This document shows positions 28,363 through 37,580 of a stretch of DNA of 64,000 nt, piece after piece. Numbering within the stretch: position 1 is the stretch's first letter; each line of letters opens with the position of its first letter. A model generated the notes under the pieces. That model did no database searches, was not told where the DNA came from, and saw nothing but the letters and a program-made list of their open reading frames with translations. Source of the DNA: Actinomycetota bacterium. GTDB lineage: Bacteria > Actinomycetota > Actinomycetes > Propionibacteriales > Propionibacteriaceae. Position numbers and translations under genes: made by a program. Location: NCBI GenBank assembly GCA_020161755.1, contig JAIUOS010000003.1, forward strand, positions 169,680 to 233,679, given 5' to 3'.

Positions 28363-29277
28363 TCAGGACGGGGCGAACTCGTTCAGCTGCGCGCCCAGGC
28401 CGGACAGGAGCTCGATGGTGCGCGTGGCCGCCGGGTTCGTGCGGACGCTGTCGCGCACCAGGGCCACGATGCGCCGGTACGGCGTCGGGTTGGTGGGGCG
28501 GACATAGGCCACCTCGAACCCCGACCAGCCCAGCGCCAGCCCCGGGACGAGCGCGATCCCGACCCCGGCGGCGACGAACGCCAGCCCGGTCACGTGGTCC
28601 TGCGCACGCACCACGAACCGCGGGGTGAAGCCGGCGCCCGCACAGGCGTCGGCCGACAGCCGGGTGGCGATCTCGTCGCGGAAGTCGTACTGCACCCAGT
28701 CGTCCTCGCTGAACTCGGCCAGGTCGATCTCGCCGGCCCCGGCCAGCGGGTGGTCGTGCGGCAGCGCCATCAGGAACTTGTCCAGGCCCAGTTCGACGCG
28801 CCGGTAGGACGGCGGCACGCGGGGGTGGTCGGACGGCACCTCGGTGTGCACCTCGATGTCGGCCTTGCCGGCGTCCTCCGCGCTGTCGGTCTCGTTGATC
28901 GACAGTTCCAGCGTCAGCCCGGGGAACTCCTGGCGCAGCGTCCGCGCGACCTCCGGCACCCACGTGTAGGCGGCGGACGCGAACGTCCGCATCGTCAGCT
29001 TGTCGGTCGCACCCTCCCGCAGGTCGCGCGCTCGCGCGTCCAGCCGTGCCATCGCCTGCAGCGCCTCACTGCTGGCCTTGGCGAGCTCGATGGCGGCCGG
29101 CGTGGGCTGGATACCGCGTCCGACCCGCTCCACCAGCGGGAAGCCCACCTCCCGTTCGAGGGTGTGCACGTGCTGGCTCACGGTGGACGGTGTGAGGCCC
29201 AGGCGGCGCGCGGTGTCGTTGACCGAGCCGCTGGAGACCACGGCTCTGAGGATGCGGAGACGGTTGAGGTCGAGCAC
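28363..29277 (-). CDS. LysR family transcriptional regulator
   Basis: 304-residue regulator. The winged helix-turn-helix is at the N-terminus (LRAVVSSGSVNDTARRLGLTPSTVSQHVHTLE) and the effector-binding domain follows from about residue 90. The target is unknown; neighbours (PAC2, tesB) point the same way and are not divergent, and the divergent partner is the small reading frame at 29360. I prefer the GTG at 29277 over the one at 29283 because TACAGT on the minus strand ends seven bases before it. A perfect LexA-type palindrome (29300-29313) covers the -35 position of this promoter. Confidence 0.88.
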   Translation of the reverse strand: MLDLNRLRILRAVVSSGSVNDTARRLGLTPSTVSQHVHTLEREVGFPLVERVGRGIQPTPAAIELAKASSEALQAMARLDARARDLREGATDKLTMRTFASAAYTWVPEVARTLRQEFPGLTLELSINETDSAEDAGKADIEVHTEVPSDHPRVPPSYRRVELGLDKFLMALPHDHPLAGAGEIDLAEFSEDDWVQYDFRDEIATRLSADACAGAGFTPRFVVRAQDHVTGLAFVAAGVGIALVPGLALGWSGFEVAYVRPTNPTPYRRIVALVRDSVRTNPAATRTIELLSGLGAQLNEFAPS

Positions 29278-29299
29278 GGCCACAACTGTACGGCATGAG

Positions 29300-29313
29300 C
29301 GAACGATCGTTCG
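29300..29313. promoter_or_regulatory. Perfect LexA (SOS) box-like palindrome CGAACGATCGTTCG
   Basis: CGAACGATCGTTCG is a perfect 14-base palindrome matching the actinobacterial LexA operator CGAAC-N4-GTTCG. It overlaps the -35 position of the LysR promoter on the minus strand and lies 47 bases before the plus-strand reading frame at 29360. Other LexA sites of the same form stand at lexA and recA in this window. A self-binding site for the LysR regulator is the alternative. Confidence 0.7.
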
Positions 29314-29359
29314 GGATACTCAGCTTGTGGCGAATAAACAAACTTGAGAAGATTTACCC

Positions 29360-29530
29360 ATGTTGAGCTACCGCGTGATTGACCGTGACCATCAGCGGCT
29401 CATCGAAGAACTCGAAGCCGCTCGCCAGTCCTCCATCCGTCCGATCCTGGAGGAGCCTGAGCGCCGTACCGCCCTGCCCGGCACCCTGACCCGCCGGTTG
29501 CAGCACCGCCTCCACCTCGCGAGCGTTTGA
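29360..29530 (+). CDS. Small uncharacterised protein, possible SOS-controlled gene
   Basis: 56 residues, from the ATG at 29360 to TGA at 29528-29530; too short for many gene finders. About 80 percent of its third codon positions are G or C, below the neighbours but well above chance for AT-rich intergenic DNA. The protein is soluble and highly charged: an acidic helix-prone half (DRDHQRLIEELEAARQSS) and a basic C-terminal half (TLTRRLQHRLHLASV). No family was recognised. TTGTGG (29325-29330) and GAAGAT (29348-29353) at 17-base spacing, the latter ending six bases before the ATG, form a leaderless-type promoter. A LexA-like box is upstream and a terminator downstream. Confidence 0.55.
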   Translation: MLSYRVIDRDHQRLIEELEAARQSSIRPILEEPERRTALPGTLTRRLQHRLHLASV

Positions 29531-29604
29531 GCCAACCTCGCAGGCGGTAGGTGTGGGACCGCCGCACCGTTTCCCCCCTCCCGGACCGGCGTTCCCACTC
29601 CAGC

Positions 29605-29632
29605 GCGGCCCCCGCTTTCGAGCAGGGGCCGC
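29605..29632. terminator. Bidirectional hairpin between the small gene and hrpA
   Basis: GCGGCCCC (29605-29612) pairs with GGGGCCGC (29625-29632), then GCT pairs with AGC after one mismatch, closed by a TTCG tetraloop. It sits 75 bases after the small gene and 11 bases after the hrpA stop on the other strand, so it can end both transcripts. Confidence 0.8.
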
Positions 29633-29642
29633 GCCGCAATTC

Positions 29643-32600
29643 TCAGCCTGAACCGGCCGCCGCGGCCATCGCGGTGCGGACCCGTTTCGCCGACACCGGC
29701 ACCGCGGTGCCGAGCGCCTGGGCGAACAGTCCCACCCGGAGCTCCTCCAGCAACCAGCCCACCTGCGCGACCGGCGTCGGCAACGGGCCGGCCGGGTAGC
29801 GCGCGCACAGCCGGGCGTACTCGTCCTCCAGCTCCCCGATGACCGCACGCCCCTCGGCCTCATGGCGGGGATTGCTGGTGGCGGCCTCCAGCCGTCGCAG
29901 GATCGCCTTCAGGTAGGTCGGCAGCCGCTGCCAGGCCGACGCCGGGGTGGCCGCGATGAAGCCGCGGTACAGCAGCCCGGCGAGCTGTTCGGACACGTCC
30001 TCGGCGGTCGGTGCGGGCACCCCGGGCAGCTTGCGCCGTACCTCGCCGGCGAGCTGGAGGATCTCACCCGTCCGCGTCACCGCGTCCTGCATGGCCGCGG
30101 CCGCGTCGGCCCGCACCAGGTTCGCCAGCCGCTCGAACGCGGCCGCGTCCCGGACGTCGGTCAGGCCGCCCACCGCGTCGGCGAGGTCGCCGACCGCCTT
30201 CAGCCGGGCGTCGGCCAGCAGCGCCGGCACGTCCGGGTACGGCGACGTCGCCAGCGCGAGTTTGACGGGGTTCGACATCCGCGACACCACCGAGCGGGTG
30301 GGATCGACGGTGGTCAGCACGACCAGTCGCCGCAGGCCGTCGCGGTGCGCGCGGGTCGCCGCCGCCTCGTCGGCGAACACCTGCACCCCGACCGCCTCCA
30401 GGCGGTCGACCAGCGCGGGGAAGCCGGGCATCGGCTGCTCGATGCGCCGCGGCAGCACGCCGAACTCCCACGTCCTCGCCCCGGAGTGGGTGAGGTGGCT
30501 GGCCGCCGTGTTCAACGTCTTGGCCACGCGGGGCGCCAGCTGGTCGGCCAGCGCGGCCAGGTCGCGTCCGACCACCGGCTGGGCGCCGTCGCTGACCACC
30601 CGGAACCGCACCCGCAGGTGGTCGGGGACCGCGTCCGGCTGCCACGCCTCGTCGGGCACGGGGACGCCGGTGAGCGCCAGCACGGCTCGTCCGAGCCCCG
30701 TCCACAACGGCTCGTCGTCAGGGCCCGGGTGCTCCTCGAGCCACGCCAGCGCACGCCGTGCGGTGTCCGGTGCGGGCACCAGCCGGGTGCGCAGCGTCTT
30801 GGGCAGGCCGCGGATCAGCTCGGTGGCCACGTCCGCGCGCAGGCCCGGCACCTGCCAGGTGAACGGCGCGGGTCCCAACCGGGTGAGCAGCGCCAGCGGG
30901 ACCGTCACGGTGACGCCGTCGTGCCCACTGCCGGGGTCGAAGGCGTAGTCGACGTCCAGTTCCTGGCCGGCGGCCGTCCAGCGGTCGGGGTAGTCGTCGG
31001 TCCGCAGGTCGGCCTCGGGCGCGACCAGGTCGGCGAGGGTGAGGTCGAGCAGGTGTTCGTCGCGGCGCCGGGCGTCGCGCCACCACCGGTCGAAGTGCGC
31101 CACCGTGACGATGTCGTCGGGGATGCGGGCGGCGTAGAACGCCGCGATCGAGGCGTCGTCGAGCAGCAGGTCGCGGCGCCGGTTGCGGTCGGCGAGCTGC
31201 TCGGCCTCGGCGCGCACCGCCTGGTTGCGGGCCCAGAAGTGGTGCCGGGTGCGCCACTGGCCCTCCACCAGCGCCGAGGTGATGAACACCTCGCGCGCCA
31301 CCACCGGGTCGATCCGGGCGTAACTGACCAGCCGTTCGGCGATGATCGGGACGCCGAGCAGCGTCACCCGCTCGTAGGCCACGCACTGGCCGCCCTTCGC
31401 CGACCAGTGCGGCTCGGCGTAGGTGTGCTTGAGCAGGTGGCCGCCGACCGTCTCGACCCAGGCGGCCTCGATCGGCGCGACGGTGCGCGCCCACAGCCGG
31501 GAGGTCTCGACCAGCTCGACCGCCATGACCAGCGGCGGGTTGGTCGCGGCGGCGCTGGAGCCGGGGTTGATCGCGAACCGCGCTCCCCTCGCCCCCAGGT
31601 ACTCGCCCGGCCCGCGCCGCCTGCCCCGGGCCGGCTTGGCCTGGCTGGCCAGGTCGATCAGCCCGACGTGGGAGAGCAACCCGGCCAGCACGGCGGTGTG
31701 GACGCGGTCGAGCCCGGCCGGGGCGTCGTTGCGGTGCAAGCCGAGCTCGGTGCACGCCTCGCGCAGCTGGGCGTGCAGGTCCTGCCACTCCCGGACGCGC
31801 AGGAAGTTGAGGTACTCCGCGCGGCACATGCGGCGGAACGCGTTGCCGGACAGCTCACGCCGCTGGTCGCGCAGGTAGGTCCACAGCCGCCACAGCGCGG
31901 CGATGTCGGAGCCGTCCGGGGTGGCCTCGGCCGCGCCGCCCAGCGGAGCCCAGAAACGCTTGTGGGCGGCATCGGCCTTCGCGGTCTCCTCGGCCGGGCG
32001 CTCGCGGACGTCGGGGATCGCGATCCCGGCCACGATCGGCAGCACCTCGCGCAGGCAGCCCTGGCGGTCGGCCTCCACCAGCATCCGGCCCAGGCGCGGG
32101 TCGACGGGCAGCCGGGCGAGGCTGCGTCCCACCGGCGTCAGCCGGACGGTGCCGTGCGGCGTCCGGCCCTTGCCGAGTTCGATCGCCGCCAGTTCGGTGA
32201 GCAGCCGCAGGCCGTCGCGCACCTGGCCGGCGTCGGGCGGTTCGACGAACGGGAACCGGGTGATGTCGCCCAAGCCGGCGTCCGCCATTCCGAGGATCAC
32301 CGAGGCCAGGTTGGTGCGCAGGATCTCCGGCTGGGTGAACTCCGGACGGGAGGCGTAGTCCTCCTCGCTGTAGAGGCGGATGCACACGCCCGGACCCAGC
32401 CGCCCGCAGCGGCCGGCGCGCTGGTTGGCCGAGGCCTGCGAGATGGGCTCGATCGGCAGCCGCTGCACCTTGGTACGGGCCGAGTACCGGGAGATGCGGG
32501 CGAAGCCGGGGTCGATGACGTACCGGATCCCGGGCACGGTCAGCGAGGTCTCGGCGACGTTCGTGGCCAGCACGATCCGCCGTCCGGTGTGCGGGGCGAA

Positions 32601-33401
32601 GACCCGGTGCTGCTCGGCGGCGGACAGGCGCGCGTACAGCGGCACCACCTCGGTGAACCGCAGGCCGAGGCCGTTGATGGCCTCGGCGGCGTCCCTGATC
32701 TCGCGCTCGCCGGACAGGAACACCAGGATGTCGCCGTCCAGGCGCGAGCTCAATTCGGTGACGGCGTCGCAGATGGCGTCCACCTGGTCGCGGTCGCGGT
32801 CGGCGGCCGAGCCGGCGACCGGCCGGTACCGCACCTCGACCGGGTAGGTGCGTCCGGACACCTCGATCACCGGGGCGTCGTCGAAGTGTTCGGCGAACCG
32901 GGCGGTGTCGATGGTCGCGGAGGTGATGATCACCTTCAGGTCGGGTCGACGCGGCAGCAGCTGCTTGAGGTACCCGAGCAGGAAGTCGATGTTCAGGCTG
33001 CGCTCGTGCGCCTCGTCGATGATGATCGTGTCGTAGCGGCGCAGGTCGCGGTCGTGCGAGATCTCGGCGAGCAGGATGCCGTCGGTCATCACCTTCACCC
33101 GGGTGGCCCGGCTGCGCTGGGACGAGAACCGCACCTGGAAGCCGACGGTCTCGCCGAGCTCCTCCCCCAGCTCCTCGGCCATCCGGGACGCGACGCTGCG
33201 GGCGGCGATCCGGCGGGGCTGGGTGTGGCCGATGCGCCGGCGTCCGGCGAGCAGGCAGATCTTGGGCAGCTGCGTGGTCTTGCCCGAACCGGTCTCCCCC
33301 GCCACGACCACCACCTGGTGGGTGCGCAGGGCGTCGCTGATCTCGCCCACGTGGGCGGTGATCGGCAGCGCCTCGTCGAAGGCGATGGTCGGCTCGGTCA
33401 T
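29643..33401 (-). CDS. hrpA: ATP-dependent RNA helicase HrpA
   Basis: 1252-residue DEAH-box helicase. Walker A GETGSGKT at residues 35-42, DEAH in IIIDEAHERSLN near 148, SAT motif ITSATID, and motif VI QRAGRCGR. The helicase-associated and OB-fold regions follow, then the DUF3418-type C-terminal half that marks bacterial HrpA. In E. coli it acts on mRNA processing and stalled ribosomes. Length is normal for the family. Start ATG at 33401, with TAATAT on the minus strand nine bases upstream. Confidence 0.95.
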   Translation of the reverse strand: MTEPTIAFDEALPITAHVGEISDALRTHQVVVVAGETGSGKTTQLPKICLLAGRRRIGHTQPRRIAARSVASRMAEELGEELGETVGFQVRFSSQRSRATRVKVMTDGILLAEISHDRDLRRYDTIIIDEAHERSLNIDFLLGYLKQLLPRRPDLKVIITSATIDTARFAEHFDDAPVIEVSGRTYPVEVRYRPVAGSAADRDRDQVDAICDAVTELSSRLDGDILVFLSGEREIRDAAEAINGLGLRFTEVVPLYARLSAAEQHRVFAPHTGRRIVLATNVAETSLTVPGIRYVIDPGFARISRYSARTKVQRLPIEPISQASANQRAGRCGRLGPGVCIRLYSEEDYASRPEFTQPEILRTNLASVILGMADAGLGDITRFPFVEPPDAGQVRDGLRLLTELAAIELGKGRTPHGTVRLTPVGRSLARLPVDPRLGRMLVEADRQGCLREVLPIVAGIAIPDVRERPAEETAKADAAHKRFWAPLGGAAEATPDGSDIAALWRLWTYLRDQRRELSGNAFRRMCRAEYLNFLRVREWQDLHAQLREACTELGLHRNDAPAGLDRVHTAVLAGLLSHVGLIDLASQAKPARGRRRGPGEYLGARGARFAINPGSSAAATNPPLVMAVELVETSRLWARTVAPIEAAWVETVGGHLLKHTYAEPHWSAKGGQCVAYERVTLLGVPIIAERLVSYARIDPVVAREVFITSALVEGQWRTRHHFWARNQAVRAEAEQLADRNRRRDLLLDDASIAAFYAARIPDDIVTVAHFDRWWRDARRRDEHLLDLTLADLVAPEADLRTDDYPDRWTAAGQELDVDYAFDPGSGHDGVTVTVPLALLTRLGPAPFTWQVPGLRADVATELIRGLPKTLRTRLVPAPDTARRALAWLEEHPGPDDEPLWTGLGRAVLALTGVPVPDEAWQPDAVPDHLRVRFRVVSDGAQPVVGRDLAALADQLAPRVAKTLNTAASHLTHSGARTWEFGVLPRRIEQPMPGFPALVDRLEAVGVQVFADEAAATRAHRDGLRRLVVLTTVDPTRSVVSRMSNPVKLALATSPYPDVPALLADARLKAVGDLADAVGGLTDVRDAAAFERLANLVRADAAAAMQDAVTRTGEILQLAGEVRRKLPGVPAPTAEDVSEQLAGLLYRGFIAATPASAWQRLPTYLKAILRRLEAATSNPRHEAEGRAVIGELEDEYARLCARYPAGPLPTPVAQVGWLLEELRVGLFAQALGTAVPVSAKRVRTAMAAAAGSG

Positions 33402-33423
33402 AGCCGGCCCATATTACGGTCCG

Positions 33424-34323
33424 TCAGGACCCGTGGCTGTCCTTGGGCCGGATCACGCCGATCGGGCAGCGTCCGTGGCTGAGCAGGCCGCGGATCAACC
33501 CGCCCACCGAATAGGTCGGGAAGGACGCGTGCACCTCGAGCACCAGCAGGTCGAGTTCCTCGGTGCGGGCGGTCAGGATGTCCAGCGGGCTGCCGTACTG
33601 CACCTCGAGGGTGACGTCGACCTCGGGGAAGTCCTCAGTGATCTCGGAGACCATGTCGGTCATGCGCGCGCGGGTGACGTCGATCGCGGCCTGTTCCTGC
33701 TCGGGCGTGGGGCGTCCGCCGGTGAACCAGCGTCCCTGCGGCGCACGGCACACGCTGATCACGACCACCTTGCCGCCGTGGTCACGGCACTCGGTGAGCG
33801 CCCACTCCAGCGCGACCGCACCGCGTGCCGAGGTGTCGACCGCGACCCCGATCAGGCCGGTCCGCGCCTCGTGGACGATGTCGTTCTCCGACACCACGAT
33901 CACCGGGCAGTGCGCGGCGCCGACGACACCGACCGAGGTCGAGCCGATGAAGAGCCGCTCTCCCGGATCGGTGGAGCGCCGTCCGACGACCACGAGGGAC
34001 GCCTGGTCGCTGTGCCGGGTGAGCGCCGCGGCCGGGTTGCCCAGCACCACGTCGGTACGGACGCGGTTCGGCGCCAGGCCCGCGGCGGTGGCCTCGGCGA
34101 CGCCCTTGGCCAGCATGTCGGCCGCGCCCTGCTTGATCTCCTCGGGGTCGAAGACGACACCCCAGGCGCTGTTCAGGACGGTGTCGTCGACCGCGTACAC
34201 CAGCACGAGCTCGGCGGACCGCGCCTTCGCCTCGGCGATGCCGTAGACGAGCGCCCGGTGGGAGTCGTCCGAGCCGTCGAAGCCGACGACGATCCGGGCG
34301 GGTCCCGCGTAGGGAATCAGCAT
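33424..34323 (-). CDS. Tandem universal stress protein
   Basis: 299 residues with two UspA domains (about 8-145 and 155-295). Each starts with a hydrophobic strand and Asp typical of the nucleotide pocket (IVVGFDGSDDS; IGVAVDTSARG). The first has VVVGRRSTDPGERLFIGSTS, close to the ATP-binding G-x2-G-x9-G-S/T motif; the second is more divergent. Double Usp proteins are common in Actinobacteria and linked to stationary phase and hypoxia. It starts one base after the PNPOx-like gene stops, so the two form an operon. Confidence 0.93.
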   Translation of the reverse strand: MLIPYAGPARIVVGFDGSDDSHRALVYGIAEAKARSAELVLVYAVDDTVLNSAWGVVFDPEEIKQGAADMLAKGVAEATAAGLAPNRVRTDVVLGNPAAALTRHSDQASLVVVGRRSTDPGERLFIGSTSVGVVGAAHCPVIVVSENDIVHEARTGLIGVAVDTSARGAVALEWALTECRDHGGKVVVISVCRAPQGRWFTGGRPTPEQEQAAIDVTRARMTDMVSEITEDFPEVDVTLEVQYGSPLDILTARTEELDLLVLEVHASFPTYSVGGLIRGLLSHGRCPIGVIRPKDSHGS

Positions 34324-34324
34324 G

Positions 34325-34726
34325 TCAACTCCTCGGGAGGTCGGCCGAGACGGCTCGACCGGAGTACGCGAGCGGGGTGATGGCCACGGTCAGCGTCCGG
34401 TTGCCCGGGGCCCACGGCAACGGCAGCCGCAGGGTCTGCTCGGGCGTGCAGGCGGCCGCCTCGCCGCGGACCAGCACGCTCCAGCCGGTGCCGGTCGGGA
34501 CGTCGATGTCGTCCACCTCGAACGCCACCCGGACGTGTCCGGCCAGTTCGCCGAGGACCGAGGCGGGATCGACGCGGAAGACGATCAACTCGCCCGAGAC
34601 CGCGTAGGTGACGGGCAGCACCTGGAGGCCCTCGCCGGACAGCCAGCAGACCCTGCCGACGCTGCTCCCGCGGACGAGCTGACGGCATTCCTCACCCGAC
34701 AGGCGGGTGAAGTGGCCGGTGTTCAT
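34325..34726 (-). CDS. Pyridoxamine 5'-phosphate oxidase-like (FMN/F420-binding split-barrel) protein
   Basis: 133-residue split-barrel protein of the PNPOx-like type: ECRQLVRGSSVGRVCWLSGEGLQVLPVTYAVSG is the usual N-terminal half, and the VRVAFEVDDID strand follows. Such small proteins bind FMN, F420 or haem and are often found beside universal stress genes; the cofactor is not clear here. TAACAT on the minus strand ends seven bases before the ATG at 34726, suggesting a leaderless transcript. First gene of a two-gene operon with the Usp gene. Confidence 0.88.
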   Translation of the reverse strand: MNTGHFTRLSGEECRQLVRGSSVGRVCWLSGEGLQVLPVTYAVSGELIVFRVDPASVLGELAGHVRVAFEVDDIDVPTGTGWSVLVRGEAAACTPEQTLRLPLPWAPGNRTLTVAITPLAYSGRAVSADLPRS

Positions 34727-34804
34727 CGCGCGAATGTTAGCTCTTTTGGGGCGCCGCCGAAGGGGGAACCGCCGAAGTGCCGCGTGGGAACTTCACGGCC
34801 ACGC

Positions 34805-35740
34805 TCAGCGCAGCCAGGTGGAGGCCGCCACGATCACCGGGATCGACGCCAGGGTGGAGACGAAGATCGCGTCCCGTGCGAGCAGGGTGCGCACGTGGTA
34901 GCGGCTGGCGATCAGGTAGATGTTCTGCGCGGTGGGCAGGGCCGCGATCACCGTGACCGCCAGTAGGTCGGGCAGCCGGAGGTGGAACACCCAGGCGCCG
35001 AGGGCGAACGCGATGGCCGGGTGCAGCAGCACCTTGATCGGCGTGACCAGGGCCAGTTCGCGGGCGTGCGGGCCGCGTCCGGGCAGCGGGTCGAGCCGCA
35101 GCGAGATGCCGAACGCGATCAGCATCGCGGGCACCGCCAGCTGGCCGACCATGCTGATCGGCTGCCAGACCAGGTCGGGGACGCCGAGGTGCGCCGCGTT
35201 GACCGCCAGGCCGAGCAGGGTGCCGACCGTGATCGGGTTGCGGAACGGCAGGGTGAGGTAGCGCGACCAGGACAGCCGGCGGCCCTCGGTACGGGCGGCG
35301 GCCAGGTCGAGCAGGGCCATCGCGGCGGGCTGGAGGACGCCCACCTGGATCAGCATGATCGGGGCCATCCAGGTCATGTCGCCGAGCACGTACGCGGCGA
35401 CCGGCAGGCCCAGGTTGCCGGCGTTGGTGTAGATCGAGCAGAGGGTGCCGACCACGCGTCCGGCCAGGTCACCGCGGCCGAACAGCACCCGGGCAGCAAG
35501 CAGGTAGCACAGGCCGCCGAGGACGATCGCGAGCGCGGAGACGACCAGGGTGCCGCTGAACAGGTGGCTGAGGTCGGCGCGGGCGACCAGGGTGAACAAC
35601 AGGGCCGGGGACGCGATCGTGAAGGCCAGCCGCGACAGCATGCGGCGGTGCTGCTCGTTCAGAACGCGGAAGTGCGCCACCAGCCAGCCGACCCCGATCA
35701 CCGACCAGATGGTGAGGTATCCACTCAGGGCCGCCTGCAC
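34805..35740 (-). CDS. AEC family transporter (auxin efflux carrier type)
   Basis: 311-residue membrane protein with about ten helices in two halves of five, as in the AEC/MdcF family of carboxylate or auxin efflux carriers. NAGNLGLPVAAYVLGD near residue 120 is the conserved central Asn/Gly/Pro region. Substrate unknown. The GTG at 35740 is chosen because TAGGCT on the minus strand ends seven bases upstream and the hydrophobic domain starts directly after it. Divergent from the acyltransferase at 35774, with only 33 bases between the starts. Confidence 0.87.
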   Translation of the reverse strand: MQAALSGYLTIWSVIGVGWLVAHFRVLNEQHRRMLSRLAFTIASPALLFTLVARADLSHLFSGTLVVSALAIVLGGLCYLLAARVLFGRGDLAGRVVGTLCSIYTNAGNLGLPVAAYVLGDMTWMAPIMLIQVGVLQPAAMALLDLAAARTEGRRLSWSRYLTLPFRNPITVGTLLGLAVNAAHLGVPDLVWQPISMVGQLAVPAMLIAFGISLRLDPLPGRGPHARELALVTPIKVLLHPAIAFALGAWVFHLRLPDLLAVTVIAALPTAQNIYLIASRYHVRTLLARDAIFVSTLASIPVIVAASTWLR

Positions 35741-35773
35741 GGCGACCAGCCTAGGCGTGCCTACGATGTGCCG

Positions 35774-37027
35774 GTGCCCGAACGCAACCACCTGATCGAC
35801 CTTGCCCGGGTGGGGTCGATGGTGATCGTGGTGGTGTTCCACGCGCTGCTGTGGCAGGTGCTGCTGGTCGACGGCGCCGTCCGGGTGGTGCCGTGGGCGC
35901 CGGGGCCGGTGCTGTGGGCGGTCAGCTGGGTGGCGACGATCATCCCGCTGTTCTTCGTGGCGGCCGGCTACGCGAACGCTGTCGTCGTCGACACCTGGCG
36001 GGCGTCCGGCGGCCCGTACTCGACGTTCCTGACCAAGCGCGCGAGCCGGCAGCTGGGCCCGCTGTCGTTCTTCCTGCTGGTGTTCACCCTCGCCGGGACG
36101 ATCGCTGCCTGGGCGGGACGGGCGGACGCGTCCGCGTTCAGCCGGCAGTTCGCCCAGCTGCTGTGGTTCGCGGTGGTGTACCAGCTGCTGCTCGCCGCCG
36201 CACCGCTGGCGGTCTGGTTGCACGACCGCTTCGGCGGGTGGGTGATGGTGCCGATGCTCGTCGGTGTGGTGGCGGTCGACGTCGCCGTCCGCGTCACCGG
36301 CGACCTGGGGCTGCAGTGGATCAACCTGGCCTTCGCGTGGCCGCTCGCCCACCAGTGGGGGGTGGCGTACCACCGGGGCTGGTTCCGCGGCTGGTCGGCC
36401 GGCCGGCTGGTCGGGCTGGTCACGGCGTCGGCCGCCCTGATCGTGGTGCTGGTGGTGTGGTTCGGCTACCCGCCGGCCGCGGTGGCCTGGGCGGACGTGC
36501 TGGTGGCCAACCTGTTGCCGCCCACGCTGGCGATCGTCGCGCTCGGCCTGATCCAGACGTGTGTGCTGGGCCTGCTGGAGCGCGCCGGGGTGGCGTCCGT
36601 GCTCAGCGAGGGCACCGCTGCGCTGGTGCGGCTGGCGAACGCGCTGCTGCTCACCGCCTACCTGTGGCACATCCCGGCCATCGTGGTCTCGGCCGGGCTG
36701 TTGGTCGGGCTGTCGCTGCTGCTGCCGTGGGCGGCGCCGGTGCTGATGAACCCGCTGCTGCTGGTCGCGGTGGTGCTGGTCGTGGTGGTGCTGGTCGTGC
36801 CGCTCATCGCCCGCGTCGAGGTGCGCTTCATCCCGCGATCGGGACCCGGGATGCCACCGCGCGGGCTCGCGGAGGCGGGCTACGCACTGTTCGCGCTGGG
36901 CACCTGGGCGATCTGGCAGCTGGGCGCCGTCCTGCACCCGGCCGACCCGGGTTCGGCGCTCGCCGTCCTCACGTTCGCGGCGGGGGCGGTGCTGCTGCAC
37001 CGGGCGACCACCCTCACCGCCCCGTAG
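35774..37027 (+). CDS. Membrane acyltransferase 3 family protein
   Basis: 417-residue multi-spanning protein with 10 to 11 helices. The N-terminal helix carries RNHLIDLARVGSMVIVVVFHALLW, the acyltransferase 3 motif with the catalytic His, followed by FFVAAGYANA. Members acylate sugars, peptidoglycan or antibiotics on the outer face of the membrane; the acceptor is unknown. A TACGAT box (35762-35767) ends six bases before the GTG at 35774, so the mRNA is probably leaderless. The start region is shared with the divergent AEC gene. Confidence 0.88.
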   Translation: MPERNHLIDLARVGSMVIVVVFHALLWQVLLVDGAVRVVPWAPGPVLWAVSWVATIIPLFFVAAGYANAVVVDTWRASGGPYSTFLTKRASRQLGPLSFFLLVFTLAGTIAAWAGRADASAFSRQFAQLLWFAVVYQLLLAAAPLAVWLHDRFGGWVMVPMLVGVVAVDVAVRVTGDLGLQWINLAFAWPLAHQWGVAYHRGWFRGWSAGRLVGLVTASAALIVVLVVWFGYPPAAVAWADVLVANLLPPTLAIVALGLIQTCVLGLLERAGVASVLSEGTAALVRLANALLLTAYLWHIPAIVVSAGLLVGLSLLLPWAAPVLMNPLLLVAVVLVVVVLVVPLIARVEVRFIPRSGPGMPPRGLAEAGYALFALGTWAIWQLGAVLHPADPGSALAVLTFAAGAVLLHRATTLTAP

Positions 37028-37064
37028 ACTGGACGCTTCCGCGTCGCACCCACCGAAGGGCCCC

Positions 37065-37571
37065 ATGGATCCCACCACCTGGAACCTGCCGTTCCCGGCG
37101 GTCGTGGCCACGCTCTTCGTGATCGTGATGCTCCGGGCCAACGGCACCTACTGGCTCGGCCGGCTCGGGTCGGCCGGAGCGCACCGCACCCGGCTGGCGC
37201 GGCTGCTCGACTCCCCCGGCTACCTGAAGGCGACCGAGCGCATCGACCGCTTCGGACCCCCGGTGATCGCGCTGTCGTTCCTGACGATCGGCTTCCAGAC
37301 GCTCGCCAACCTCGCCGCCGGGGTGACCACGATGAAGCTGCGGCACTACCTGCCGGCGGTCACGATCGGGTCGGTCGCGTGGGCCTTCCTGTACGCCACG
37401 CTCGGCTCGGTGGGCGTCGACCTGTTCGGACGGCTGTTCCAGCTCTCCCCTGCGCTCGCGATCGGCGTGGTCGTGGTGGTGGCGGCGGCCATCGCCGGGT
37501 ACGTGGTCTGGCAACTTCGGAGCCGCCGCCGAACGCCGTCCGCACAGCCCGATGACAGCTCGGTGGCCTAG
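37065..37571 (+). CDS. DedA family membrane protein (VTT domain)
   Basis: 168 residues with about four hydrophobic segments and the DedA/VTT-like pieces RFGPPVIALSFLTIGFQTLANLAAG and MKLRHYLPAVTIGSVAW. Shorter than typical DedA proteins (about 200), mainly at the N-terminus. Homologues act as flippases for undecaprenyl phosphate or phospholipids; the role here is not established. GAAGGG before the ATG at 37065 gives a normal leader. The stop overlaps the -10 box of the next small gene. Confidence 0.8.
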   Translation: MDPTTWNLPFPAVVATLFVIVMLRANGTYWLGRLGSAGAHRTRLARLLDSPGYLKATERIDRFGPPVIALSFLTIGFQTLANLAAGVTTMKLRHYLPAVTIGSVAWAFLYATLGSVGVDLFGRLFQLSPALAIGVVVVVAAAIAGYVVWQLRSRRRTPSAQPDDSSVA

Positions 37572-37580
37572 TCTTTCGGC

